NCBI GenBank assembly: GCA_026418875.1
Contig: JAOAAM010000180.1
Coordinates: 1-8,813 of the forward strand
Source of the DNA: Gemmataceae bacterium
Lineage (GTDB): Bacteria > Planctomycetota > Planctomycetia > Gemmatales > Gemmataceae
Direction: 5' to 3'
Length of the DNA: 8,813 bases
Part shown: in pieces, positions 1 through 7,157 of the stretch
How positions within the stretch are numbered: position 1 is the first letter of the stretch
Layout of the letters: every line of letters starts with the position of its first letter
Notes under the pieces: model-generated
Seen by the model: only the letters and a program-made list of their open reading frames with translations
Databases searched by the model: none
What the model was told of the DNA's origin: nothing
Translations under genes and position numbers: made by a program

Positions 1-243
1 GACAAACAACGGCCGCATCCATGTTGGTTGCACGAAACTCGGCAGGACCGCGGCAAAAGCGATGAGGCTACCGATGACGAGAATTTTGCCGTAGAAAAAC
101 CTCCAGATGGGAATTCCAAAGAGTGGGGGCAAATCCAACCACGGTAGAAACGGGGAGATCAGCAAGACACCTAATCCAATGACTCCCCATATAAAAACAA
201 GCAGTTGCTCATTCTTGAACCGTGGCGAGTTTTTCGTCGGCAT
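1..243 (-). CDS. Membrane protein of unknown function, N-terminal 81 residues (runs off left edge)
   Basis: The ATG is at 243, and the frame stays open for 81 codons to the window edge, so the C-terminal part is missing. The visible protein starts with a short polar, basic stretch (MPTKNSPRFKNEQ). A hydrophobic segment follows at about residues 14-34 (LLVFIWGVIGLGVLLISPFL) and a second at about 54-71 (ILVIGSLIAFAAVLPSF). They are joined by a short loop rich in Pro, Trp and aromatic residues. This suggests an inner-membrane protein with at least two helices; I recognise no family. A GGAG lies about 11 bases upstream of the ATG, a weak ribosome site. By hand count, 51 of 81 codons end in G or C, and codons such as ATA, TTA, GGA and TTT appear, so codon use looks less GC-biased than in the recA group. 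Confidence 0.7.
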   Translation of the reverse strand, partial: MPTKNSPRFKNEQLLVFIWGVIGLGVLLISPFLPWLDLPPLFGIPIWRFFYGKILVIGSLIAFAAVLPSFVQPTWMRPLFV

Positions 244-565
244 GAGAACAACTCCACGTTTTTAATCGGCCGTACAATTCCGCAAAGTAGGTGTCGAGCT
301 AGCTACCCTCATTCGCGATCGACTCGGCTGTACCTGACCGAGTCAAATAGTGCTCCGGTGTCGGATTCCAAATTATTACGGTGATCCTTCGTCAGAAAGC
401 AGACCGAGGGCAACGGTGATTCGCAGCATCGTTCGGCTTTCGCTCGGCGTAGTCGATCGTTGTTTGGTTTTCGCGCCTTCCCTCCACGTCGACGACTGCC
501 CTATCCGAAACGGTTAGCCCAACGTGCTATACTCGGCAAGACCTGATCGAGCAATTTGCGACACA
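244..565. other. Non-coding gap between the membrane protein gene and the lipoprotein gene
   Basis: About 320 bases with no coding region I can support on either strand. It is downstream of the minus-strand lipoprotein gene and upstream of the minus-strand membrane protein gene, so it should hold the end of one transcript and the promoter of the next. I see a perfect 7-base inverted repeat at 321-344 and an AT-rich patch at 370-379. On the plus strand there is an extended -10-like motif, TGCTATACT, at 525-533. No convincing paired -35 and -10 boxes were found for the membrane protein gene. Confidence 0.6.
321..344. terminator. Hairpin, possible transcript end or operator
   Basis: GACTCGG (321-327) and CCGAGTC (338-344) are perfect 7-base inverted arms around a 10-base loop. 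The hairpin lies 3' of the lipoprotein gene and about 77 bases before the membrane protein ATG. No T-run follows the stem on either strand, so it is not a canonical intrinsic terminator. It could instead be an operator or an mRNA leader structure. Confidence 0.3.
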
Positions 566-1420
566 TCACCGGGCGGCGGCTTGGGCGGCCAGACTTTGGC
601 TTCGGAGGTTATTCTGTGCCGACGTCGAGGAACTGATTTTGCTCAGCGGCGCTGCACGGATCGCCAAGAGTCGTTGCGTTGGTTTTTGTGGGTCGGGCGA
701 AAGGAAAAATCGCGCTGCCAGTGACTCAGGTGAGTCGTATCTGGCTCCAAGGACCAAGAAATCATTATCCCCCAGCGTCAGATCAAAGTTCAGCAGTTCG
801 AACGTCTCCGTGGAGCGCTGCCCTTGGACGGCCAAGGCAAGGCGAGGATTCAAGCGCGACCACTTCTCCGGATCCTCGAATTCAAGTTGCGGTGTCACTT
901 GAAGACGCACCGAACCATCGTGATCAACCGACGGAACGAGCTTCACCTGGCAGACGAGTTGTTGATAGCGTCTGATTTCTGGCTTGTCATTCAAGTGAAG
1001 TTCGACTTCGCACTCGTCGATGCCCTTGGCCAAGGTCACCGAAGCGGCGTTGCCCTCTTGTCGCCGCGACTGATAGGGGTTGGGATTGGTTTTTTTGCCT
1101 GTGAGCAATTGCCGCAGCCCTTCAGGCGTTCGGCCACCCGCTGCCAAGCCGACGCGGAAGCCATTCTGCTGCAAGACGTGACGCTGGCGGGTGGTCAGGA
1201 TTTGCTCGTCGAGCGAAGTCCAGATTTCCTCGTTGACGAAGCGATCGCCGAGCGGGACCACCAAGGGCGCGATGTCCATGACGATGATCGGTGGTTCGGG
1301 CGATGCCGTCATCAATTTCGGACGAGTCAACGGAATCGCTCGACCGACCGACGACAATGGGACACAACCGAGCAGGCTGTACGTCCCGATGACAGCGAGG
1401 ATCAGTCCGATTCGAGGCAT
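566..1420 (-). CDS. Putative lipoprotein of unknown function
   Basis: From the ATG at 1420 this is a 284-residue protein. It begins with a short hydrophobic signal (MPRIGLILAVIGTYS) and a lipobox LLGC with Cys19 as the predicted lipidated residue, so the mature protein should be anchored in a membrane and face the periplasm. An in-frame GTG at 1435 would add five residues (MGPSP); neither start has a clear ribosome site. The N-terminal half has a conserved-looking stretch around LDEQIL and NGFRVGLAAGG. The C-terminal half is beta-rich (VRLQVTPQLEFEDP, NFDLTLGDNDFLVLGARY), loosely like the strand pattern of secretin C-terminal modules, which is only an impression. The last 25 residues are Ser/Ala/Gln-rich and probably disordered. 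The gene is last in the co-directional group, 74 bases after the radical SAM stop (59 from the GTG). Lineage-restricted family likely; function unknown. Confidence 0.75.
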   Translation of the reverse strand: MPRIGLILAVIGTYSLLGCVPLSSVGRAIPLTRPKLMTASPEPPIIVMDIAPLVVPLGDRFVNEEIWTSLDEQILTTRQRHVLQQNGFRVGLAAGGRTPEGLRQLLTGKKTNPNPYQSRRQEGNAASVTLAKGIDECEVELHLNDKPEIRRYQQLVCQVKLVPSVDHDGSVRLQVTPQLEFEDPEKWSRLNPRLALAVQGQRSTETFELLNFDLTLGDNDFLVLGARYDSPESLAARFFLSPDPQKPTQRLLAIRAAPLSKISSSTSAQNNLRSQSLAAQAAAR

Positions 1421-1494
1421 CGGCGACGGCCCCACCGCAGTGTCGATGAGTCAGATTTAGGTCGTCCCCCGAGCGGCGGGATAACGGGGGAGGC

Positions 1495-2301
1495 TTAAGG
1501 TGTCAAGTCCGTTCCGGGCGGGAAAAAACCCGCTTCGCCGTCGAGGGGCCGCAGGCCCGTCCGCCGGAGTTGGTCCACGACCCGATGAAATTCCTCCACG
1601 CCCCAATCAATTTGAGTGAGCAGCTTGCGCGCCTTTGGCCCGGTGTCCGCCCCGAAACAACCGCGACTGTTGTGGAAGGATTGGACGACGAGCACATCGG
1701 GTTGAAACTCCGCCAGTCGGTCAACGAACCGCTCGGGTTCGGCGATCGGCAGCATGGGGGTAATGCAAACGCCCACGGCGATGCCGTGCGATTTAAGCTT
1801 TTCCATCGCATCCCAGCGACGGTCGAGGGGCGGTGCCTTCGGCTCAAAGAGTTGCCGGACCTCGTCGCTGTCGGTTGGGATGGAGACGTTGACCCGGATG
1901 TGCCGGAGTTGCGCAAGCAAATCGACATCCCGCACGACCAGTGGGCCACGGGTCTGCACCAGCAGACGCGGCTGCACGTCGATGATCGCCTCCAAAATAC
2001 CGCGGGTCAACAAGAGCGACCGTTCGATGGGTTGGTACGGATCGGTGACACTGGAGAGGTAGACGGCGGCTTGCGCGATGCGGTGCCGCGACTTCCAGGC
2101 GATTTCCACGGCATTCTGCTTGGCACGCAGCCATCGGCCCCATTGGTCGAGCGGTTCTCGACTTTGGGGCAGGAACATGGCGTAGCAATAAGTGCAACCG
2201 AACACGCAACCGACGTAGGGGTTGCATGTCCAATCGAAGCCGCCCCGCCGGATGAAGCCGGTCGCTGGAGTGAAGATGGAGCGGGCTTGAATGAACTCCA
2301 C
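1495..2301 (-). CDS. Radical SAM protein, SplB-like (COG1533) group
   Basis: This 268-residue protein carries the radical SAM cluster motif CX3CX2C at Cys32, Cys36 and Cys39 (GCVFGCTYCYA), which binds a 4Fe-4S cluster and S-adenosylmethionine. Other segments fit the SplB-like group: NPYVGC just before the cluster, TDPYQPIE at residues 86-93, TRGPLVVRD at 117-125 and FEPKAPP at 152-158. The group is named after spore photoproduct lyase, but most members have no known substrate. I cannot identify the extra catalytic Cys of true spore photoproduct lyase, so that specific activity is not claimed. The start is a GTG at 2301, the only reasonable one: the next codons upstream lead directly to the TGA of the ceramidase-like gene in the same frame. 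No strong ribosome site precedes it. Probably cytoplasmic and co-transcribed with its neighbours. Confidence 0.88.
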   Translation of the reverse strand: MEFIQARSIFTPATGFIRRGGFDWTCNPYVGCVFGCTYCYAMFLPQSREPLDQWGRWLRAKQNAVEIAWKSRHRIAQAAVYLSSVTDPYQPIERSLLLTRGILEAIIDVQPRLLVQTRGPLVVRDVDLLAQLRHIRVNVSIPTDSDEVRQLFEPKAPPLDRRWDAMEKLKSHGIAVGVCITPMLPIAEPERFVDRLAEFQPDVLVVQSFHNSRGCFGADTGPKARKLLTQIDWGVEEFHRVVDQLRRTGLRPLDGEAGFFPPGTDLTP

Positions 2302-2325
2302 TCTCGGCCTCGACTCGATGCCCTG

Positions 2326-3705
2326 TCATTCCCCGCGGACCAAGCGGCGAAACTCTTCGCACAGGATGGGTCCTGCCTCTGGTCCAAGGCTGTTGATCTC
2401 GCCATAAGGTGCAGTCTTCCGCCCGTAGGTGAAGGGGGCCTTCTCGTCCCAAAGTCTTTTCGGCAAGATGTAGCCGATCTCGTCGTTCGCCAACCCGATC
2501 GTCATGCGGTGACGGGCGGAAAGTTGTTCGTAGATTGCCGGTTCACGTGGGGCGTCGGGGAAGTCGGCACCTTCCGGGGCAGGATCAGGAACCTGATTCA
2601 GAACCAACTCCGAGTAGATTTCACCGGGAATGGCCGCGATGTCGAGTTCGCCCAAGCGCCACCAGCCAATCTCCGTTTTAAGCGCGATCCTCTGTGTCGA
2701 GTCGTCCGCGGGGCGAGCTTGCCGCGGATCGCCGTCCCAATGAAATGCTTCCCGATCCAGCACCTTGATACGCCTCAAAGCCTGGTAAATCTTGTTGTCG
2801 CACGGGACAAAAACGACCCGGGTTCTGGCCTGGAATGGGGTCAACTCAATTGGCTCACCTCGCTCCAAGGCCGTGGCCGCGGCAGCGGCGAGCTTCTTGC
2901 CAAAGCGCTCGGTCTTCTCGAACGTCCCATCCTTGAGTTCCTTGCCTTGATCGTCGGTGATTGGCACGCGCAACGATGTCAGCAGCCCGCCGACGGTTCC
3001 CGTCAAATACACGACGGGGCAGCCGAAACGGGATTTCAGTTCCTGCACCGTGTAGCCCACGAAGTCAGCACTGATCTTGGTGTTCTTTGAGTCGAGTGTT
3101 TCGGGGTGGCAGTTCCATTGGACGATGAGGCCGGCGTCTTTGCCTTGTCGGTCGATGAAGCGAAGGGCGACCAATTCATCATGTTTGACGAACGGTTCGC
3201 GCGTGTCGTGGATGAGATCGGGCAAAGCAATACGGCCGATCCGCGCGGTGACCGGTTGAAGCCCCCGCCGGGCCGACTCGATGACCTCCACGATTCCGCG
3301 CTCAAGGCGTTGCATGTATTTTGGATCGACACCACTCTTGGTTGGTGCCGGCCCCCACAAGCCGAGGGTGTCGGGACCTTCGTGGTTGTGCGTGCTGCTG
3401 ATGATAACTTGGTCGATCCCTTGCAACTGTGATCGGATCCGTTCGACGTTGGCGTGAAACAGACCGATGACATCGACGGAGACGATCGCGAAGGTTTTTT
3501 GACCGTCGCTGAGGACGACCCCCCGAGCCATGATCGGATCAGCGATGTCCGTGGCCTTCCGATTTTGCCCGAAGCCGGCGATGAAGACAGGCCCTGCCCT
3601 CATGTCGGGAGTGACATCGACTTCGGCCCATCCGACACGCAGTTCGCTCGCCTGGGTGATCCCGGCCAACCAGAGCACCAACACGACGCCACGGATTTTC
3701 GACAT
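2326..3705 (-). CDS. Neutral/alkaline ceramidase-like secreted hydrolase
   Basis: This 459-residue protein has an N-terminal signal peptide (MSKIRGVVLVLWLAGITQAS), so it should be exported. The mature start, LRVGWAEVDVTPD, followed by an IAGFG segment, is typical of the N-terminal domain of neutral/alkaline non-lysosomal ceramidases. Likely zinc ligands are His106 or His108 in HNHEGP, His200 in NCHPETLD, Glu362 in IPGEIYSEL and the Tyr of NDEIGY (407-412). Gly-rich TGTVGG (235-240) matches another family segment. Characterised ceramidases are longer (roughly 650-750 residues) because of a C-terminal Ig-like domain that is absent here. Planctomycetes carry many such short paralogues with untested substrates, so amide hydrolysis of a lipid is possible but not shown. 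GAGG sits 5 bases before the ATG. The gene starts 15 bases after the isomerase stop. Confidence 0.88.
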   Translation of the reverse strand: MSKIRGVVLVLWLAGITQASELRVGWAEVDVTPDMRAGPVFIAGFGQNRKATDIADPIMARGVVLSDGQKTFAIVSVDVIGLFHANVERIRSQLQGIDQVIISSTHNHEGPDTLGLWGPAPTKSGVDPKYMQRLERGIVEVIESARRGLQPVTARIGRIALPDLIHDTREPFVKHDELVALRFIDRQGKDAGLIVQWNCHPETLDSKNTKISADFVGYTVQELKSRFGCPVVYLTGTVGGLLTSLRVPITDDQGKELKDGTFEKTERFGKKLAAAAATALERGEPIELTPFQARTRVVFVPCDNKIYQALRRIKVLDREAFHWDGDPRQARPADDSTQRIALKTEIGWWRLGELDIAAIPGEIYSELVLNQVPDPAPEGADFPDAPREPAIYEQLSARHRMTIGLANDEIGYILPKRLWDEKAPFTYGRKTAPYGEINSLGPEAGPILCEEFRRLVRGE

Positions 3706-3720
3706 GCCAACCTCGCGAGT

Positions 3721-4542
3721 TTACTTTGGCTCACATAGACGCATGTAGGAGATACTATCCCGGGCTATGGTTTCCGGATCGGGCGAGTAATCGAATACTT
3801 CCACCGAGACCCAACCGCGGTAATCGGCATCTTGGAGGGCAGCGAAGATGGGTCGGAAATCGACGCTACCAAACCCGGGTCCGCGGCGGTTGGCATCGTT
3901 GGCGTGGAAATGACGAGTCCAACGAGCAAACCGACGAATCAGGTCGGGGACGGGCACCGCCTCCGAACTCATCGCTTTGACATCCAGATGCAAGGCGAAA
4001 TTGGGATGCGCCAGCCGTTCGAGCAGCTCACGGGCCTCGTCACAAGTGTTCAGAAAATCGGTCTCGGATGGGGCAAGCGGTTCCAGGCAAAGGGTCACGC
4101 CGAAATCCGAGAGTGCCCCGGCGGTTTGACGCAATGTGTCCAGGGCGAAATCCGCGGCTTGTGAGCGTGAATAGCCCGCCGGGATTTTGCGTTGTGCGGG
4201 GGAACCGAGGATCAACAGATCGCCGCCAATGTCTCGGCAGCATCGGGCCAGTTCTCCGAGGTACTCGGCAGTGCGGCGGCGGATGGCCGGGTCCGGGTCA
4301 GTGATGCACAAACCTTCAGTTTTCGCCAGCAGCCAGTGCAACCCGATCAACTTCAGCCCGGCATCCTCGGCCTGCTTTCGGTAGGTCAGACGCTGCTCTG
4401 GGGATACGTCGGTGATCCGGGGCGCCCATGTAAACGGGGCGATTTCCAGGCCTTGATAGCCACAAGCAGCCACGAAGCGGCAGATGCGTTCGTGGTCCCA
4501 ACCCTGGAAGGTTTCGTTGCAGATCGCGTAGCGGAACGTCAC
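3721..4542 (-). CDS. Sugar-phosphate isomerase/epimerase-like TIM-barrel protein
   Basis: This 273-residue protein fits the xylose-isomerase-like TIM-barrel family (AP endonuclease 2 superfamily). The expected divalent-metal ligands are present in order: Glu154 (LCLEPL), Asp187 (LHLDVKAM), His213 (HFHANDAN) and Glu248 (VSVEVFDY). GPGFGSVDF at 221-229 is also typical of the sugar isomerase/epimerase branch. There is no signal peptide, so it is probably cytoplasmic and acts on a sugar or related polyol; the substrate cannot be read from the sequence. The start is GTG at 4542, where homologous-looking sequence begins (TFRYAICNETF). A longer frame to 4872 is open but its Arg/Pro-rich translation is just the antiparallel-phase shadow of the protease gene. 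The GTG overlaps the protease stop as GTGA, and TGAGG lies 5 bases upstream, so translation is probably coupled. Confidence 0.88.
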   Translation of the reverse strand: MTFRYAICNETFQGWDHERICRFVAACGYQGLEIAPFTWAPRITDVSPEQRLTYRKQAEDAGLKLIGLHWLLAKTEGLCITDPDPAIRRRTAEYLGELARCCRDIGGDLLILGSPAQRKIPAGYSRSQAADFALDTLRQTAGALSDFGVTLCLEPLAPSETDFLNTCDEARELLERLAHPNFALHLDVKAMSSEAVPVPDLIRRFARWTRHFHANDANRRGPGFGSVDFRPIFAALQDADYRGWVSVEVFDYSPDPETIARDSISYMRLCEPK

Positions 4543-6029
4543 GGCAGCCTCACTCGGCGGTCGATACCGCCACGATCGTCCACGATGGTCAACTCCAGCG
4601 GTCCGCGGGCCTCGGCCGCGATCCGGTAGAAATCGGCAGGTTGGGTGACGCGCACGCCGTTCACTGCGGCGATCACATCTTGGTTGACGCGGAGTTCGGC
4701 TCGGGCGGCCGGGCTGTTTTCCTCGACTTCGCGCACCAGAACCCCCTCTGGGATGGGCGAGGCGCGGCGGAAGCCGCCCTGCCCTTGGTAAACCACGGTG
4801 ACGTAATCGACGCGCAAGCCGTAGACAGGGGCGGGCCGGTTCGCGGCGATGATTGGGCCGGTGTTGGGCCAATATGCTTTCTGTAGGACGGGCCGGAGGA
4901 CGCGGCGACCGCCGTAGGCCCCCTCCACGACCATCTCAACCTGAGTCCCCGCGAGGGCGGCCGTGATGCCGAACATCAGGTCGTCTTGATCGTTGACCGT
5001 CACGCCGTCCACGCTGACGATACGGTCACCAGGTCGCATCCCGGCGCGGAAGGCGGGGCCGCCTTCGGATGGTTCCCAAAAGTCTTGCCGCAACGAAATG
5101 CCCAGGAAACCATACTCGACCTCTTCGCCACGACGCAGCTTCTCGACGATACGTTTCATGCGATTGTCCAGCGGAATCGCATAACCGCCCGAACCTTCGC
5201 CCCCCGCGACTCCCGGCAGGGCCGTCAACAGGCCAATCCAATTCCCCTTGAGATCAAGCAAGGCCCCGCCGCTTGAACCCGGCGGGATGTTCAGCGTTGT
5301 TTGCAGGAGCATGGGATAGTAGACGAGTCGGGGTCGGCGGCGCTCGCCCTCGTTCGGCTCACCTGGAAGTCGACGACGCACGTTACTCAGCATGCCCCAA
5401 GCCACGCTTGGGCTGCCATCACGAAATCCTGCGGCCCAAGGATTCGACAACCCGACGACGAACTGCCCCTTGCGGGCCTGTTCCGCGTCCCCCATGGGCA
5501 AAGCCTGTAAGCCGCTGGGGGGGTTCAATAAGCGAAGGACGGCGAGATCGGAACGCTCGTCGGCGGCGTGGATGTCGGCGTAGCTGCCGCCCTTGCCCGG
5601 TAACCGAACGTAGACCTTGGTTGCATCCCGGACGACATGATAGTTCGTGAGGATCAGCCCGGCCGGTCCATCGATGACGACCCCACTTCCGTAGCTGTCG
5701 GGGACGGCATCGGGAGCCGCGAGGTTCAAACGAGCCAGTAATTCATTCGGGCCTTGCTGCCCGGGCATGGGGGGCAGATTTCGGGGATTGAACCCTCCTA
5801 AGCGACCCGGCGGCCGTACCCCGCCACCCTCGAAGCGCGCATAAAGTTCGCTCCGCGATACCAAGATGCAGGCGACGCTTGGCTCGGCTCGCTCGACGAC
5901 ACGCTGGATGCTCGCCTCCATGGCTAAGGCCAAGCGAAGGGGATCATCCTCGGCAGGGAGCCTCGATGCAAATAGCACCATCAGCAGGCTGGCCCATCCT
6001 GCACGGCCGATCATACTCATCGCCCCCAC
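4539..6029 (-). CDS. HtrA/Deg-like secreted serine protease with two PDZ domains
   Basis: This 496-residue protein begins with a signal peptide (hydrophobic core about residues 10-22, likely cleavage after LPA at 24-26), so it acts in the periplasm or is secreted. The trypsin-like domain spans about 110-295, with the complete catalytic triad His131 (TNYHVV), Asp161 (ERSDLAVL) and Ser253 (PPGSSGGAL). Two PDZ domains follow at about 305-385 (FLGISLRQ, GMRPGDRIVSVDG) and 400-494 (PEGVLVREV, INGV-like VNGVRV). This is the DegP/DegQ architecture used in protein quality control. Between the signal and protease domain is a Gly/Pro-rich linker at about 67-112, probably flexible. The GTG start at 6029 is favoured by GAGAGG five bases upstream; ATGs at 6020 and 6014 are alternatives. 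It begins 57 bases after the recA stop and overlaps the isomerase start by 4 bases. Confidence 0.92.
   Translation of the reverse strand: MGAMSMIGRAGWASLLMVLFASRLPAEDDPLRLALAMEASIQRVVERAEPSVACILVSRSELYARFEGGGVRPPGRLGGFNPRNLPPMPGQQGPNELLARLNLAAPDAVPDSYGSGVVIDGPAGLILTNYHVVRDATKVYVRLPGKGGSYADIHAADERSDLAVLRLLNPPSGLQALPMGDAEQARKGQFVVGLSNPWAAGFRDGSPSVAWGMLSNVRRRLPGEPNEGERRRPRLVYYPMLLQTTLNIPPGSSGGALLDLKGNWIGLLTALPGVAGGEGSGGYAIPLDNRMKRIVEKLRRGEEVEYGFLGISLRQDFWEPSEGGPAFRAGMRPGDRIVSVDGVTVNDQDDLMFGITAALAGTQVEMVVEGAYGGRRVLRPVLQKAYWPNTGPIIAANRPAPVYGLRVDYVTVVYQGQGGFRRASPIPEGVLVREVEENSPAARAELRVNQDVIAAVNGVRVTQPADFYRIAAEARGPLELTIVDDRGGIDRRVRLP
4548..4552 (-). promoter_or_regulatory. Ribosome site deciding the isomerase GTG start
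   Basis: TGAGG on the minus strand, 5 bases before the GTG at 4542 and inside the last codons of the protease gene. With the GTGA stop-start overlap it supports the GTG start over the long upstream-open frame. Confidence 0.6.
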
Positions 6030-6034
6030 TACGA

Positions 6035-6040
6035 CCTCTC
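6035..6040 (-). promoter_or_regulatory. Ribosome site deciding the protease GTG start
   Basis: GAGAGG on the minus strand, 5 bases before the GTG at 6029. The ATGs at 6020 and 6014 would be 14 and 20 bases away, beyond usual spacing. Confidence 0.5.
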
Positions 6041-6069
6041 GGCTGCTCCGCGCGACGGCCTCGATTCCA

Positions 6070-6109
6070 CAAGAAAATAGGCAACCTCATTCCGCCCCCG
6101 CCGGCTGCC
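6070..6109 (-). terminator. Terminator-like hairpin at the end of recA
   Basis: On the minus strand GGCAGCC (6109-6103) can pair with GGTTGCC (6086-6080), six Watson-Crick pairs and one G-U. It is followed at once by the U-rich stretch TATTTTCTTG (6079-6070). The loop is 16 bases and contains the recA stop codon. This resembles an intrinsic terminator, probably leaky because the stem is short and the U-tract imperfect. It would reduce transcription from recA into the protease gene 57 bases on. Ribosomes reaching the recA stop would cover the stem, so the effect could depend on translation. Confidence 0.4.
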
Positions 6110-7157
6110 TTCCGCGGCGTTTTGGCGTCATTTCGGTGGTGCCGTCTGTGCTCGATTCCGTCGCCGCGGCCTCCGCCGGGACCAATCCTCGCTTCGTCAG
6201 AATTTGACGCCGCAACTCCTCGGCTACCTCCGGGTTCTCTCGAAGGTACTCCTTGGCCCGCTCTCGCCCTTGAATCTTGGTTTCGCCCAAGGTGAGAAAT
6301 GCCCCTGATTTGTCGATGATTTTGTCTTCGAGGGCCAGGTCGAGAAGATCGCCCTCCCAGCTGATCCCCCGATCGAACATCAAATCGAACTCGCACTGTC
6401 GGAAGGGCGGGGCGACTTTGTTTTTAACAACCTTGACCTTCACCCGGGAGCCGACCGTTTCGTCACCTTCCTTGACGCCAGTCATCTTGCGAATTTCCAA
6501 TCGGACCGAGGCGTAAAACTTCAGGGCCAAGCCACCGGACGTCGTCTCCGGGTTACCGAACATCACGCCGATTTTCTGGCGAATCTGATTGATGAAGATC
6601 ATGCAGGTTCGCGTGCGTGAAATGATCGGGTTCAGGATGCGCAAGGCCTGGCTCATCAGGCGAGCTTGCACCCCGACGTGCGAATCACCGATCTCCCCCT
6701 CCACCTCCGAGCGGGGAACGAGAGCGGCCACGGAATCCACGACAATCACATCCACCGCGTTCGACTTGACGAGCATCTCCGCGATCTTCAGGGCTTCCTC
6801 GCCGCTGGAGGGTTGGCTGACGAGCAGTTCTTCCAGATTCACGCCGATCCGTTTGGCCCAAGCCGGGTCGAGGGCGTGCTCGGCGTCGATGAAAGCAGCC
6901 ACGCCGCCGGCTTTCTGTGCGTTGGCGATGATGTGCAAGGCCACCGTGGTCTTGCCGCTCGACTCCGGGCCGAAGATTTCGATGATGCGGCCCCGGGGAA
7001 CTCCCTTGCCTCCCAGAGCGATGTCGAGGCTGAGTGCCCCCGTCGAGATGCCTTGGATCTCCTGAACTTCACTGTCGCTCAGGGCCATGATGGCCCCCTT
7101 GCCGAATTCTTTCTCGATCTGCGCGAGGGCGTTTTTCAGTTCCTTGTTCTCGTTCAT
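6087..7157 (-). CDS. recA: Recombinase RecA
   Basis: This 356-residue protein is full-length RecA, the ATP-dependent strand-exchange protein of homologous recombination and the SOS co-protease. Visible landmarks are Walker A GPESSGKT (63-70), the [11 protein letters not shown] segment (88-98), Walker [11 protein letters not shown] (137-146), loop L1 [10 protein letters not shown] with [10 protein letters not shown] (151-173), and loop L2 with [20 protein letters not shown] (190-209). The C-terminal domain ends in a tail of about 30 residues that is rich in Ala, Ser and Thr and finishes with [11 protein letters not shown], so it lacks the strongly acidic end known from E. coli RecA. Start is ATG at 7157 with GAAGGA six bases upstream. 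No intein or insertion interrupts the gene. It heads the co-directional group and is divergent from the purine nucleoside phosphorylase gene. Confidence 0.98.
   Translation of the reverse strand: MNENKELKNALAQIEKEFGKGAIMALSDSEVQEIQGISTGALSLDIALGGKGVPRGRIIEIFGPESSGKTTVALHIIANAQKAGGVAAFIDAEHALDPAWAKRIGVNLEELLVSQPSSGEEALKIAEMLVKSNAVDVIVVDSVAALVPRSEVEGEIGDSHVGVQARLMSQALRILNPIISRTRTCMIFINQIRQKIGVMFGNPETTSGGLALKFYASVRLEIRKMTGVKEGDETVGSRVKVKVVKNKVAPPFRQCEFDLMFDRGISWEGDLLDLALEDKIIDKSGAFLTLGETKIQGRERAKEYLRENPEVAEELRRQILTKRGLVPAEAAATESSTDGTTEMTPKRRGRQPAGAE

Noticed and set aside
1465..1491. 7-base inverted repeat (TCCCCCG / CGGGGGA) between the radical SAM and lipoprotein genes
   Set aside because: The stem is simple C/G runs with a 13-base loop and no T-run in the transcribed direction. 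In GC-rich DNA this is likely chance.
824..1498. Plus-strand open frame of 224 codons
   Set aside because: Antisense to the lipoprotein gene, no motif, and the minus strand has a signal peptide with lipobox.
1570..3090. Long plus-strand open frame of about 506 codons
   Set aside because: It is antisense to the radical SAM and ceramidase-like genes, crosses both, and has no recognisable motif. The minus strand carries clear family motifs and catalytic residues. In GC-rich DNA such antisense frames stay open because of codon bias.
4543..4872. Longer isomerase start giving a 383-residue protein
   Set aside because: The extra 110 residues are Arg/Pro-rich, overlap the protease gene in another frame and have no family likeness. 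The GTG at 4542 with its ribosome site and GTGA overlap fits better.
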